NCBI RefSeq assembly: GCF_904846525.1
Contig: NZ_CAJHAZ010000004.1
Span: 124,001-188,000, forward strand
Length of the DNA: 64,000 nt
Source of the DNA: Psychrobacter sp. 1044
GTDB lineage: Bacteria > Pseudomonadota > Gammaproteobacteria > Pseudomonadales > Moraxellaceae
Reading direction: 5' to 3'
Within the stretch, counting starts at the first letter, position 1; each line of letters starts with the position of its first letter. The notes beneath the pieces are model-generated. The model was not told the origin of the DNA. It worked only from the letters and a program-made list of their open reading frames with translations, and did not search any database. Positions 44,612-55,362 of the stretch are shown here, in pieces. Position numbers and translations under genes: made by a program.

Positions 44612-45988
44612 ATGACGTTTTTATTAACGCTCCTTGCGGCAATATTTGTCTTAGGTCCGCTTATTGCCTTACATGAGTGGGGACACTATATCGTCGCTCG
44701 TCTTTGCGGCGTTAAAGTCTTGACCTATTCTATCGGGTTTGGTCCCAAACTCTTTGGCTGGACGAGCAAAAAAAGCGGTATTGATTATCGCATTTCTGCT
44801 TTGCCACTTGGTGGTTATGTCAAAATGCTCGATGAGCGCGAAGGTGAGGTAGCAAAAGCTGAGCAACATTTGGCGTTTAATCGTCAGCATCCGCTAAAAA
44901 AGATTGCGATTGTTGCCGCTGGTCCTATCATGAACTTTATCATTGCTATTGCGCTGTTTTGGGTGTTGTTTATGACACCATCAGAGCAGCTGGCGACCAA
45001 GATTGGGCAGGTATTACCCGAGACGCCTGCTGCTATGGCACAGTTGCCAGTTGGCGACAAAATCGTTGCGATTGATGGGCATGAGGTACAAACGTGGGAA
45101 GGCATCAACTATCGGCTTGCTGGACGAATGGGTGAGACGGACAATGTCAGTATTACTCTGCAATCAGAGGCGCAAGCTGATAATGCGATCAAAACTTATC
45201 AAGCGCCCGTAACTCAGTTTATGCAAGGCAGCGCGCAAGGTAAAGATGCGTTGACCAGCTTTGGTATGCTGCCATGGCAACCAGATATTGCACCGATAGT
45301 AGGTGACTTGACCGCTGATGGTGCCGCCAGTCGCCAAGGACTAGAAGTAGGCGATCGTATTGTTGCTATCAATGATCAACCAATTAAAGATTGGCTCAGT
45401 GCTACTCGTATCATCCGCGACAGTCCTGAAACTTTGCTTAACTTCACAGTATTGCGTGATGGTAAATCCGTACAGCTTCAGATTATGCCGCAAGGCAAAA
45501 AAGACAATTTGGGTAATGATTATGGGCAAATTGGTGCTATGGTGGCACAGTCCGAAATTATTATTCCTGACGCTTACAAGACCACCGTAGTCTATGGTCC
45601 CGGTGAGTCACTGGTGAAATCATTTGAGAAAACTGAACAGCTCGCAGTGATGACTGTCAGCTCAATGGGTAAGATGCTATCAGGCATGATTGGTTTGGAC
45701 AATTTATCAGGTCCGATTACCATCGCCAAAGTTGCCAAACAGAGTTTTGATATCAGTTGGCAGATGGTATTATCGACGGCGGCTTTGATTAGTTTGAGCC
45801 TTGCTGTACTCAATCTTTTGCCCATTCCTGTGTTGGATGGCGGTCATATTGTGTATTATCTTATTGAATTGATTCGCGGTAAGCCACTCTCGGAAGGGGT
45901 GCAAATGATTGGACTAAATATCGGTTTACTCTTGCTGGCAGGTTTCATGGTGTTAGCAATTGGTAATGATATTAGTCGGCTGTTTTGA
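44612..45988 (+). CDS. rseP: RIP zinc metalloprotease RseP
   Basis: Site-2 intramembrane protease that cleaves anti-sigma factor RseA and remnant signal peptides. The metal motif is LHEWGHYIVARLCG in the first transmembrane segment, and the third ligand region is NLLPIPVLDGGHI. Two PDZ domains lie between (KIGQVLPETPAAMAQLPVGD... and GDLTADGAASRQGLEVGD). 458 residues, normal. It sits directly before bamA, the usual place, linking the envelope stress response to outer membrane assembly. Confidence 0.97.
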   Translation: MTFLLTLLAAIFVLGPLIALHEWGHYIVARLCGVKVLTYSIGFGPKLFGWTSKKSGIDYRISALPLGGYVKMLDEREGEVAKAEQHLAFNRQHPLKKIAIVAAGPIMNFIIAIALFWVLFMTPSEQLATKIGQVLPETPAAMAQLPVGDKIVAIDGHEVQTWEGINYRLAGRMGETDNVSITLQSEAQADNAIKTYQAPVTQFMQGSAQGKDALTSFGMLPWQPDIAPIVGDLTADGAASRQGLEVGDRIVAINDQPIKDWLSATRIIRDSPETLLNFTVLRDGKSVQLQIMPQGKKDNLGNDYGQIGAMVAQSEIIIPDAYKTTVVYGPGESLVKSFEKTEQLAVMTVSSMGKMLSGMIGLDNLSGPITIAKVAKQSFDISWQMVLSTAALISLSLAVLNLLPIPVLDGGHIVYYLIELIRGKPLSEGVQMIGLNIGLLLLAGFMVLAIGNDISRLF

Positions 45989-46250
45989 CCAGCGAATCGC
46001 TAATATAATCGATAAGGCACGAGATACTAATGGTTTTACGCCTATTATGGGATGATTATGACCATGATAGGTAGCATGCTTTGTATCATGGCCTCTGTAC
46101 TAATCGTAATTTTTAGTTTATTTTGTGATGCATTTTATATAAAGTGTTCTGAGTCTGCTGCGTATGCGCTTAAATTTCATGCGAAATGCGCTAGACAATA
46201 TGGGCTTTTTAACTTAACTTAAGCAAGTTTTTTATTGACGGATAGTGTTT

Positions 46251-48674
46251 ATGCGTACGCCTTTATTTATGAGCGCGGCAGGGTTGCCGTTAGTTGTAGC
46301 GATGATGAGTATGCCAGTACAGGCTGCAGAATTTGTAGTCACTGACATCGGTTTCAATGGTTTGCAACGTTTAACCCCCGATAGCCTCTATCCGGTTCTA
46401 CCTATTTCGGTAGGGGATACGGTAAATGACAGTAGTTTAGCGGCCAGTATTAAGGCGCTTTATGCGACCGAAAATTTTGCTGATATTCAAAGCCGTATCG
46501 AAGGTGGACAGCTAAGGTTTGATGTCGTTGAGCGCCCAACGATTGCTGAAGTCAATTTTGAGGGCAATAAGCTCATTCCAAAAGAAGGGTTAGAGCAAGG
46601 ACTAGACAATGCTGGTCTGTCTGCCGGCAATGTGCTGAAACAAGCTACGCTACAAGGCGTCGCCAACGAGCTACAGCAGCAATATATCAGCCAAGGCTAT
46701 TACAACAGCAATATCGAGGTTGATCAAACGTTACTTGATGGCAATCGCGTCAAGCTCGATGTGCGTTTTGTCGAAGGCAAACCTGCCAAAGTGGTCGATA
46801 TTAATATCATTGGCAATAAACACTTTAGTGATGAAGAAATCAAAGACGTTTTTGCGGTAAAAGAGTCCTCGTGGACACGTCTGTTGTCAAAGTCTGATCG
46901 TTATGCCAAAGAAAAGCTGGCTGCCAGTTTAGAGAATCTAAAAGCGCTTTACCAAAACGATGGTTATGTACGTTTTGCAGTAGATAATGCGGTGCTCAAC
47001 ATCAGTGAAGATAAGAGCAGTGTGTTTATCGAAGTGAGTCTAAGCGAAGGCGAACAATATCAGTTTGGCGAAGTGAATTTCTTAGGTAAGCCGACTTTTG
47101 AGAACAATGAACTAACAGAGTTGGTGACTTTTGCACCCAATGAAAAGTACTCGCAAGCCAAGCTCGATGAAACCACCGCGGCACTTAAGAGTCGTTACGG
47201 TAATGAAGGCTATTATTTGGCGCAGGTGAGACCAGTACCACGTATCAATGACGAGACTAAAGTAGTGGATATCGATTATTTCATCGACCCTGCACGTCCT
47301 ATTTACGTTCGTCGTATTAATTTTACTGGTAACATCAAAACTCAAGACGAAGTCCTGCGCCGTGAAATGCGTCAATTAGAAGGCGCATTGGCGACTAGTG
47401 ACAAAATCCAGTTGTCACGGACACGTCTGATGCGTACAGGCTTCTTTAAAGCTGTCAACGTTGATGTAAAACCAGTACCGAACCAACCAGACCAAGTAGA
47501 TATCAATTATACGGTTGAAGAGCAGCCTTCTGGTAGTTCAACGATTGCCGCGGGTTACTCACAAAGCGGCGGTGTGACTTTCCAGTTAGATCTAACACAA
47601 AACAACTTTATGGGTACAGGTAACCGTGTGAAAGCGGCACTATCGCGTTCAGAAACCCGTGATTCTTATAGTTTGGGCTATACCGATCCGTACTTTACCG
47701 AAAACGGCGTCTCACAAGGTCTTAGTGCCTATTATCGTGAAACGAAATACGATGATAGAAACGTCAGTAACTATGTCACCGATTCTTATGGTGCGACGCT
47801 GAACTACAGTTATCCTGTTGATGAAACCAAACGCGTTAGTGCGGGCTTGAACGTTGATAATACGTCAGTACGTGGTGGTCGCTTCTTGGGTGTATCAAAC
47901 GTTCAGCAAATTATTGATGATGGCGGTACGTTTGAGAATTTCGTCAATGATGAAAATGAGGCTTCTGGACGCACAGGCTTCAAAAATGACTACAATACTT
48001 ATAACCTACTGTTTGGCTGGGACTATAGCACCTTAGATCGTCCAGTGTTCCCGACCAAAGGTATGAGCCATACGGTCGATGCCACCATTGGCTTGGGTGA
48101 TACCAACTATCAAAAACTTGTTTATAGCGGCAACATCTATTATCCCTTCTACAAAGACTGGGTAGCACGCGGTTATACTAAGCTTGGCTATGGTAATGAT
48201 TTGCCATTTTATGAAAACTTTTATGCTGGTGGCTATGGCTCTGTACGTGGTTATGAGGCCTCAACCCTTGGGCCAAAATCACAAACGTATTATGATGCCA
48301 TAAATGATGATGTGCGTTACAAAGATGAAGATATCGGTGGTAATGCGCTAGTCAGCTTCGGTAGTGAGCTAATTTTGCCAATGCCGTTTAAGGGCGATTG
48401 GGCAGATCAGGTGCGTCCAGTATTGTTTGCTGAAGGTGGTCAAGTATTTGATACGACTGATAAGGAAGATCGCACTTTTATCAATCCTAATGACGGTACT
48501 GATACGGGCGTACCACTGTTGACGCAAGACAATAGTATGCGCTTTAGTGCGGGTGCAGGTATAACCTGGTATACGCCAATTGGTCCAATTTCATTAAGTT
48601 ATGCTGTACCTATTGGTGATAAAGAAGGCGATGAAACTGAAAAAGTTCAGTTCCAGATTGGTAATACGTTCTAA
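46251..48674 (+). CDS. bamA: Outer membrane protein assembly factor BamA
   Basis: Essential core of the BAM complex. Signal peptide to VQAA, then five POTRA domains (about residues 22-420; the first opens FVVTDIGFNGLQRLTPDSLY) and a 16-strand barrel ending in Phe (QFQIGNTF). The loop-6 motif VRGYE is present in GGYGSVRGYEASTLGP. 807 residues, normal. The frame is also open from a GTG at 46245; the ATG at 46251 has ACGGA 9 bp upstream. No skp gene follows; lpxD is next. Confidence 0.97.
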   Translation: MRTPLFMSAAGLPLVVAMMSMPVQAAEFVVTDIGFNGLQRLTPDSLYPVLPISVGDTVNDSSLAASIKALYATENFADIQSRIEGGQLRFDVVERPTIAEVNFEGNKLIPKEGLEQGLDNAGLSAGNVLKQATLQGVANELQQQYISQGYYNSNIEVDQTLLDGNRVKLDVRFVEGKPAKVVDINIIGNKHFSDEEIKDVFAVKESSWTRLLSKSDRYAKEKLAASLENLKALYQNDGYVRFAVDNAVLNISEDKSSVFIEVSLSEGEQYQFGEVNFLGKPTFENNELTELVTFAPNEKYSQAKLDETTAALKSRYGNEGYYLAQVRPVPRINDETKVVDIDYFIDPARPIYVRRINFTGNIKTQDEVLRREMRQLEGALATSDKIQLSRTRLMRTGFFKAVNVDVKPVPNQPDQVDINYTVEEQPSGSSTIAAGYSQSGGVTFQLDLTQNNFMGTGNRVKAALSRSETRDSYSLGYTDPYFTENGVSQGLSAYYRETKYDDRNVSNYVTDSYGATLNYSYPVDETKRVSAGLNVDNTSVRGGRFLGVSNVQQIIDDGGTFENFVNDENEASGRTGFKNDYNTYNLLFGWDYSTLDRPVFPTKGMSHTVDATIGLGDTNYQKLVYSGNIYYPFYKDWVARGYTKLGYGNDLPFYENFYAGGYGSVRGYEASTLGPKSQTYYDAINDDVRYKDEDIGGNALVSFGSELILPMPFKGDWADQVRPVLFAEGGQVFDTTDKEDRTFINPNDGTDTGVPLLTQDNSMRFSAGAGITWYTPIGPISLSYAVPIGDKEGDETEKVQFQIGNTF

Positions 48675-48820
48675 CGTAGCATGATTGTTTGCGTTCATGT
48701 CGTTAACCATAGCAGTTACTTGAATGAATGCAGCATCTGTTAGATATTAGTAGATCGCCAAGGTGATTGTTCAGCTTGGCGATTGTCTTATTCATAATAA
48801 TATTTATATTAATAGTCACT

Positions 48821-49837
48821 ATGATAACGATTGAGCAACTTATCACTCGGATTGAGCAGCGTCAGCCCATCACCAATAAGGCTGAAATCAGCGCTGAACA
48901 GTTACGTCAAAAATTCAGCAGTATTGGTAGTTTGACCACGGCGGGTCATAATCAGTTAAGCTTTCTGGCCGATCCTCATTATATTTCTAGTCTGGCTATT
49001 AGCGAGGCAGGGGCTGTATTGGTTACTGCAGAATATCGCGACCAAGTGCCCGCCACAGCGATAGCGTTAGTCGTCGCAAGCCCATACTTAGCTTATGCTG
49101 GTGCTAGCCAGTTGTTTGCTCGTGAGTCACTGTCTGGTGGTATTCATCCTAGCGCTGTGATTGCTGATAGTGCTGTCATTGGTGAGCAGGTGAATATTGG
49201 GCCTTTTTGTGTGATAGCCGATTATGTGCAAATTGGTGCACGTAGCTCACTTGCGGCGCATGTGGTGATCGAAGAAAATACGACTATTGGTACTGATGGT
49301 GTTATCAAATCACAAGTGGTGATTGGGCATGATTGTGTCATTGGTGATCATGTGAGGTTACACGCGGGTGTCAGTGTGGGCGCAGAAGGTTTTGGTTTTG
49401 CACCAACCAAAGATCCTAGTACCACTGGCTGGGAGCGTATCGCTCAGTTAGGACGGGTCGTAATTGGCAACCATGTACGAATTGGTAGTCAAACTTGCAT
49501 TGACCGAGGTGCCATTGATGATACGATCATTGGCAATCACGTTATTATTGATAATTTGGTACAAGTTGCTCATAACGTGCGTATCGGCGATGGCACGGCC
49601 ATCGCGGCTCAAACAGGTATTGCGGGCAGCACTAGTATCGGCAAGCGCTGTATTATTGGCGGTGCGGTCGGTATCACAGGTCATATCGAGATTACAGATG
49701 ATGTCACTTTATCTGGAATGACCATGGTAACCAAATCTATCAAAACCGCTGGTTCATACTCCTCTGGAACGGCTGCTATGCCGACCGCTAACTGGCGACG
49801 GGCAGCTGTACGCTTCCGTCAGCTTGGGCGTGATTAG
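48821..49837 (+). CDS. lpxD: UDP-3-O-acyl-glucosamine N-acyltransferase LpxD
   Basis: Third step of lipid A synthesis: adds a hydroxyacyl chain from ACP to UDP-3-O-acyl-GlcN. An N-terminal uridine-binding domain (to about residue 100) precedes a left-handed beta-helix of hexapeptide repeats such as IGEQVNIGPFCVIADYVQIG. The catalytic His lies in the IDNLVQVAHNVRIG region. The frame extends upstream to a TTG at 48767, adding a hydrophobic leader that is not part of the family; the ATG at 48821 gives MITIEQLITRIEQ, as expected. 338 residues. Confidence 0.96.
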   Translation: MITIEQLITRIEQRQPITNKAEISAEQLRQKFSSIGSLTTAGHNQLSFLADPHYISSLAISEAGAVLVTAEYRDQVPATAIALVVASPYLAYAGASQLFARESLSGGIHPSAVIADSAVIGEQVNIGPFCVIADYVQIGARSSLAAHVVIEENTTIGTDGVIKSQVVIGHDCVIGDHVRLHAGVSVGAEGFGFAPTKDPSTTGWERIAQLGRVVIGNHVRIGSQTCIDRGAIDDTIIGNHVIIDNLVQVAHNVRIGDGTAIAAQTGIAGSTSIGKRCIIGGAVGITGHIEITDDVTLSGMTMVTKSIKTAGSYSSGTAAMPTANWRRAAVRFRQLGRD

Positions 49838-49909
49838 CGCAAATATCAATGCATATATACAAACACAGTAAAATCATAGCGATTTGAAACATAGCAAGGA
49901 AGCACCATT

Positions 49910-50419
49910 ATGAGCAGCACCGATATCGATATTTTGAATGATAAAGAAATGAAAAGCTTAGCTGAGCAAGGTCTTACGCTGCCATTAACTTATCATACGT
50001 TAAAGCATTATTTGCCACACCGTTATCCTTTTCTTTTAGTAGATAAGGTTATTGATTGTACGCCTGGTGAGTGCATTACGGGTATTAAGAATGTGACTAT
50101 CAATGAAGAGTTTTTCAATGGTCATTTTCCTGATGAGCCGATTATGCCAGGGGTACTTATGGTTGAGTGCATGGCTCAGGTCTCAGGCGTGCTCGGATTT
50201 ATCAGTGCTGGTCTAACCGCAGAAGATGGTTATTTATATCTATTTGCAGGTGTTGATAAAGTCCGTTTTAAGCGTCGAGTGATTCCTGGTGATCAGCTGA
50301 CTATTCGTGCTAAAACAGTGATGCAGAAGCGCGGTATTTATAAATTTGACTGTACTGTACATGTTGACGATGAGTTAGCTGCCAGTGCGCAAATAATGAT
50401 TGCTCGCCAAGAACAATAA
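49910..50419 (+). CDS. fabZ: 3-hydroxyacyl-ACP dehydratase FabZ
   Basis: Hot-dog fold dehydratase of fatty acid elongation. HRYPFLLVDKVID, NGHFPDEPIMPGVLMVECMA with the catalytic His and Glu, and KVRFKRRVIPGDQL are canonical. 169 residues; about 20 residues at the N-terminus exceed the usual 150. AAGGAAGC precedes the ATG. It lies between lpxD and lpxA, the standard order, competing with LpxA for hydroxyacyl-ACP. Confidence 0.97.
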   Translation: MSSTDIDILNDKEMKSLAEQGLTLPLTYHTLKHYLPHRYPFLLVDKVIDCTPGECITGIKNVTINEEFFNGHFPDEPIMPGVLMVECMAQVSGVLGFISAGLTAEDGYLYLFAGVDKVRFKRRVIPGDQLTIRAKTVMQKRGIYKFDCTVHVDDELAASAQIMIARQEQ

Positions 50420-50449
50420 CGTTTACTAATAGCCATTGTGCCTCGTAGC

Positions 50450-50490
50450 TGACCTAATTCTTTAAACAAAGCGTCTAAAGAATTAGGTCA
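50450..50490 (+). other. 15-bp perfect stem-loop between fabZ and lpxA
   Basis: Perfect 15-bp arms (50450-50464 and 50476-50490) with an 11-nt loop. No T-run follows, so it is not a standard terminator. It may protect or process the mRNA, or reduce lpxA expression relative to fabZ. Confidence 0.5.
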
Positions 50491-50621
50491 AAGCGGGTCA
50501 TAAGCATTATAATTGACACTCGCATTTAACAGCAGAGCCATGCTTAGGTTTTCTCATAAAACTAAATTGGCTGTATTTGTTTTACCATTTACTCGCATCA
50601 GATCATACAAAGGCCCACATT

Positions 50622-51401
50622 ATGAGTCAGATCCATCCAACAGCACTCATCTCACCGTCCGCCCAAATTGATGAGACTGCTATCATTGGTCCGTATTGTA
50701 TCGTCGGTGATGAGGTCACTATTGGCGCTCACACGGTTCTGCATCGCCATGTAGTTGTTACCAAATTGACTCGTATTGGTCAACACAATGAGTTTTATCA
50801 ATTTGCGAGCATTGGCGAAGATCCTCAGGATTTGAAGTATGCTGGTGAGCGTACTTGGCTTGAGATTGGCGATCATAATACCATTCGAGAAGCCTGTAGT
50901 TTACACCGCGGCACCGCACAAGATAGTGAGCTCACTAAAATAGGCAGCCATAATCTACTGATGGTGAACACTCATGTGGCTCATGATTGTGTGATTGGTG
51001 ATCATAATGTATTGGCCAACAATGTTGGCGTTGCAGGGCATGTGACTATTGGTAATCACACGATCATTGGCGGTAATTCAGGTATTCATCAGTTTTGTAC
51101 GGTTGATGACTATAGCTTGATTGGAGGCGCAAGTCTGATCCTAAAAGATGTAGCCGCCTTTACCATGGTATCTGGCAATCCAGCAACGACTCATGGTCTC
51201 AATGTGGAAGGCATGCGTCGTAAAGGATGGTCAAAAGAGACAATTGAGGTATTGCGTCAAGCTTACCGTATGATTTTTAGATCTGGTCTGACGACCGTGC
51301 AAGCGCTTGAGGTTTTGAATAATGAGCTGCTACCAAAAGAGCCGAAAATCCAGTTGCTCATTGATTCACTACAAAAAAGCCGTCGTGGTGTCGTGCGTTA
51401 G
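50622..51401 (+). CDS. lpxA: UDP-N-acetylglucosamine O-acyltransferase LpxA
   Basis: First step of lipid A synthesis. Left-handed beta-helix of hexapeptide repeats (IHPTALISPSAQIDETAIIG), catalytic His in VNTHVAHDCVIGDHN, NNVGVAGHVTIGN, and a helical C-terminus (EGMRRKGWSKETIEVLRQAY). 259 residues from the ATG at 50622, which has AAAGG about 9 bp upstream; the frame continues upstream without a better start. lpxB is not adjacent; the next gene is a transporter behind a terminator. Confidence 0.97.
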   Translation: MSQIHPTALISPSAQIDETAIIGPYCIVGDEVTIGAHTVLHRHVVVTKLTRIGQHNEFYQFASIGEDPQDLKYAGERTWLEIGDHNTIREACSLHRGTAQDSELTKIGSHNLLMVNTHVAHDCVIGDHNVLANNVGVAGHVTIGNHTIIGGNSGIHQFCTVDDYSLIGGASLILKDVAAFTMVSGNPATTHGLNVEGMRRKGWSKETIEVLRQAYRMIFRSGLTTVQALEVLNNELLPKEPKIQLLIDSLQKSRRGVVR

Positions 51402-51711
51402 AACGGCGATTGGGTTTTGCTGAAAATCATATATAGTATGCATTCATTAATCAGCCAAACTCTTGTCAGTTATAGATAAAATTACCAGAAGCCATAACCA
51501 ATTGTTATGGCTTTTTATGTTTATGAGCGCTTGACTTTTTTGGTGGCTTAGCAGAAACTGAGCCTTTACGATATTGTAAACAATTCTTTCTTAATGTTGC
51601 TGGACGCCTCACATTGAGGTGTTTATTGAATAGCCTGATATTTTTCATGGCTATTTATGATAATCAAGGAAGATTATCAGTGATGTTAATTGAAGCACGA
51701 GGACGGAAAAA
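51402..51711. other. Intergenic region between lpxA and the NSS transporter gene
   Basis: Holds the lpxA terminator at 51489-51517. The remaining 190 bp include a small hairpin (CCTCA CAT TGAGG near 51607-51619) but no gene. An overlapping open frame from 51614 runs into the transporter gene out of frame and is not credible. Confidence 0.5.
51489..51517 (+). terminator. Terminator after lpxA
   Basis: Perfect 10-bp arms (AAGCCATAAC / GTTATGGCTT), 5-nt loop and a T-run. It ends the long envelope gene block. Confidence 0.88.
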
Positions 51712-53064
51712 ATGGCTATTAATAAACAAGAACATGCACAGTGGAGCTCAAGTTTTGGCTTCGTATTGGCAGCGGTTGGTTCAGCAGTTGGTTTGGGAAA
51801 CATATGGAAGTTTCCTTATATGGTCGGTGAAAGCGGTGGTTCAGCTTTCGTTATCGCTTATTTATTCTGCATCGCGCTGGTAGGTTTTCCGATTCTAGTC
51901 GCTGAATGGCTGATTGGTCGCCGTGGGCAAAAGAACCCAGTCAACACTTTTGCGGATGTTGCAGCAAGTGAAGGTAAGTCGCGCAGTTGGGGCATCATTG
52001 GCGCGTCAGGTATTTTAGGTGGTTTCTTAATTCTATCGTTTTATAGTGTGATTGGTGGCTGGGCACTCAACTATATTACTAAAGCAGGTACAGGCAGTTT
52101 TATTGGTCAAGACAGTGATTCTATTGCTGCGACCTTTGATGCTATGTTGGCTTCAGCAGGTACATTGACGATTTGGCATACCGTGTTTATGGCTATTACT
52201 GCTTTGATTGTCGGTATTGGTGTGACCAAAGGTATCGAAACCACGGCTAAAGTCTTAATGCCACTATTAGGCGTGATTTTGTTCGTCATCGTTGGTTATA
52301 ACGTTATAAACGGTGGTTTTGGCGAAGCAGTGGCTTATTTATTCACACCAGATCTTAGCAAGTTGACTGGCGATGTGATGCTTGCAGCATTGGGTCATGC
52401 GTTCTTCACCCTATCTATTGGTATGGGTATTATGATTGCTTATGGCTCATATTTGGGTCGTGAAGTGAACTTACTAAAAACTGCCCGTACTGTTGTGATT
52501 TTAGATACGGTTATCGCTTTGGCTGCTGGTCTAGCAATCTTCCCAATCATCTTCAGCAATGGTCTAGACCCTGCTTCAGGCCCTGGTCTTATCTTTGTCA
52601 GCCTACCGATTGCTTTTGGTAGCATGGGCGCAGGGACGATCATTGGTACATTGTTCTTCTTGCTTATTACTTTTGCTGCTATTACCTCATCAATCTCATT
52701 GCTTGAGCCAACCGTTGAGTTTTTAGAAGAACGTACACCGATGAGTCGTACGGTATCAACCATCGTTGCCAGTACGGTGATTTGGCTATTAGGTGTTGCG
52801 GCACTACTATCATTTAACCTATGGTCTGACTTTACTATCATGGGTAACGGTATCTTTGATGCATTGGATAAAATTACCAGTAAATTTCTTCTCCCGCTAA
52901 CTGGTCTTGCTGCAATTATTTTCGTTGGTTGGCAAATGGATCAACGCAGTATTCAGCAAGAGCTTGGTCTGTCTAATGGTGCATGGCAATTATGGCAAAT
53001 CGTTGCTAAGTTTGTAGCACCAATTGCCGTGCTCGTGGTATTTGTAACCTCGTTAATGGGCTAG
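51712..53064 (+). CDS. Sodium-dependent transporter, NSS (SLC6) family
   Basis: Inner membrane Na+-coupled symporter of the neurotransmitter:sodium symporter family, 450 residues with 11-12 transmembrane segments. The first segment has the sodium and substrate site block VLAAVGSAVGLGNIWKFPYM, and ESGGSAFVIAYL and GFPILVAEWLIGRRGQ follow, all diagnostic. FFTLSIGMGIMIAYGSYLG corresponds to segment 6. Substrate is likely an amino acid, as in LeuT or TnaT, but cannot be specified. GGACGGAA precedes the ATG. It stands alone between terminators. Confidence 0.92.
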   Translation: MAINKQEHAQWSSSFGFVLAAVGSAVGLGNIWKFPYMVGESGGSAFVIAYLFCIALVGFPILVAEWLIGRRGQKNPVNTFADVAASEGKSRSWGIIGASGILGGFLILSFYSVIGGWALNYITKAGTGSFIGQDSDSIAATFDAMLASAGTLTIWHTVFMAITALIVGIGVTKGIETTAKVLMPLLGVILFVIVGYNVINGGFGEAVAYLFTPDLSKLTGDVMLAALGHAFFTLSIGMGIMIAYGSYLGREVNLLKTARTVVILDTVIALAAGLAIFPIIFSNGLDPASGPGLIFVSLPIAFGSMGAGTIIGTLFFLLITFAAITSSISLLEPTVEFLEERTPMSRTVSTIVASTVIWLLGVAALLSFNLWSDFTIMGNGIFDALDKITSKFLLPLTGLAAIIFVGWQMDQRSIQQELGLSNGAWQLWQIVAKFVAPIAVLVVFVTSLMG

Positions 53065-53099
53065 TACTGATTAACTAGAAATAATAAAAGCAACACACT

Positions 53100-53133
53100 A
53101 AAAAGGGCTTAAGATAATTCTTAAGCCCTTTTT
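53100..53133. terminator. Bidirectional terminator between NSS transporter gene and tgt
   Basis: Perfect 14-bp arms (AAAAAGGGCTTAAG / CTTAAGCCCTTTTT) with a 6-nt loop and T-runs in both directions, placed between converging genes. Confidence 0.9.
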
Positions 53134-53160
53134 ATAGATATGACAATTGCAAAAATATGA

Positions 53161-54360
<1,200 letters not shown>

Positions 54361-54548
54361 TTAGCAGTTTTTTTGGACATAGATGTTTATGAGGTATTGA
54401 TATATCTGACAAATGGGTCTTTTGGTTAATAGTATTTTGTCATAACCAAAAGACACAGACAGTACTTATGAGTAATTGGTAAAGTAGAAATCATAATGGC
54501 GAGACAGTAACCATTGCTAAGCGATGTTTCAACTGCTGGAGACATACT

Positions 54549-55199
54549 ATGAAAAAGGCAACCTACTTATTATTAAGTGGTTCATTATTAACCTCAGGAG
54601 CAGCTATGGCGACCGAAGAGCCGAATTATACAGTGTGGTCGCAAATGGATGACTTTGAGCTGCGTCGTTACGATAAGCAGCTAGTAGCGCAAACGTTGGT
54701 AAGTGGAGACCAAGACTCAGCGAGTCGCGAAGGGTTTAAAGTGTTAGCCGACTATATATTTGGCAATAATACAGCGCCAACTGGCGGTAGTAGTAAAATT
54801 AGCATGACTGCGCCCGTTACGATGCAGCCTAATAACAAAAAGAGTGATAGCGAATCACAGAAAATTGCGATGACAGCACCAGTAAGTATGCAGCAAGACG
54901 ATGGTAAGTGGCGTGTACAATTTACTATGCCCAGTCAATATACGATGCAAACACTGCCAAAGCCTAATAATCCAAACATCACGATTACCGAGGTGCCAGC
55001 ACAGACGTACGGTGTGATTAAGTTCTCAGGGTTGGCAGGCAGTAAAAAAGTAGCGACTAAAACAGAAGAGCTACAATCTTGGATGCAAACCCAAAATTTG
55101 ACTATAACGGGCGAGCCTGAACTGGCACGTTATAATCCGCCTTGGACGCTGCCTTTTTTGCGCCGTAATGAAGTGATGATTGCTTACAAGCCAAAGTAA
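54549..55199 (+). CDS. SOUL family heme-binding protein, secreted
   Basis: 216 residues with a signal peptide (cleavage near AAMA-TEE), so probably periplasmic. The mature part has the SOUL/HBP pattern YTVWSQMDDFELRRYDKQLV, two KIxMTAPVxMQ blocks (SKISMTAPVTMQ and QKIAMTAPVSMQ), FTMPSQYTMQTLP, and ARYNPPWTLPFLRRNEVMI at the end. The family binds heme or tetrapyrroles in eukaryotes; the bacterial role is not established. AAGG-like ribosome site is weak (CTGGAGAC). It is alone, convergent with asd. Confidence 0.87.
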   Translation: MKKATYLLLSGSLLTSGAAMATEEPNYTVWSQMDDFELRRYDKQLVAQTLVSGDQDSASREGFKVLADYIFGNNTAPTGGSSKISMTAPVTMQPNNKKSDSESQKIAMTAPVSMQQDDGKWRVQFTMPSQYTMQTLPKPNNPNITITEVPAQTYGVIKFSGLAGSKKVATKTEELQSWMQTQNLTITGEPELARYNPPWTLPFLRRNEVMIAYKPK

Positions 55200-55309
55200 T
55201 TCTAGCCTCAAAGTATAAGATGAGCGTTGTCACATTTTCTGAGCTTGTTATAAGTAGGACTTGCATTTGTTTGCCGTGCTATTCAAATTTTTGGAAGTGG
55301 TATGCCCAT

Positions 55310-55337
55310 AAAAAAGACAGCATTTGCTGTCTTTTTT
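55310..55337. terminator. Bidirectional terminator between SOUL gene and asd
   Basis: Perfect 13-bp arms (AAAAAAGACAGCA / TGCTGTCTTTTTT) with a minimal loop and T-runs both ways. Confidence 0.9.
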
Positions 55338-55362
55338 GTACTGACTTTTTAAGAAAATAAAC

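Noticed and set aside
46052..46222. Possible 56-residue small membrane protein between rseP and bamA (MIMTMIGSMLCIMASVLIVI...)
   Set aside because: There is a single hydrophobic stretch but no convincing ribosome site, and the composition could arise by chance in AT-rich DNA. Conservation in relatives would revive it.
51614..51883. 89-residue frame overlapping the start of the NSS transporter gene
   Set aside because: It is in another frame of the transporter gene and ends inside it; the transporter frame has the family motifs.
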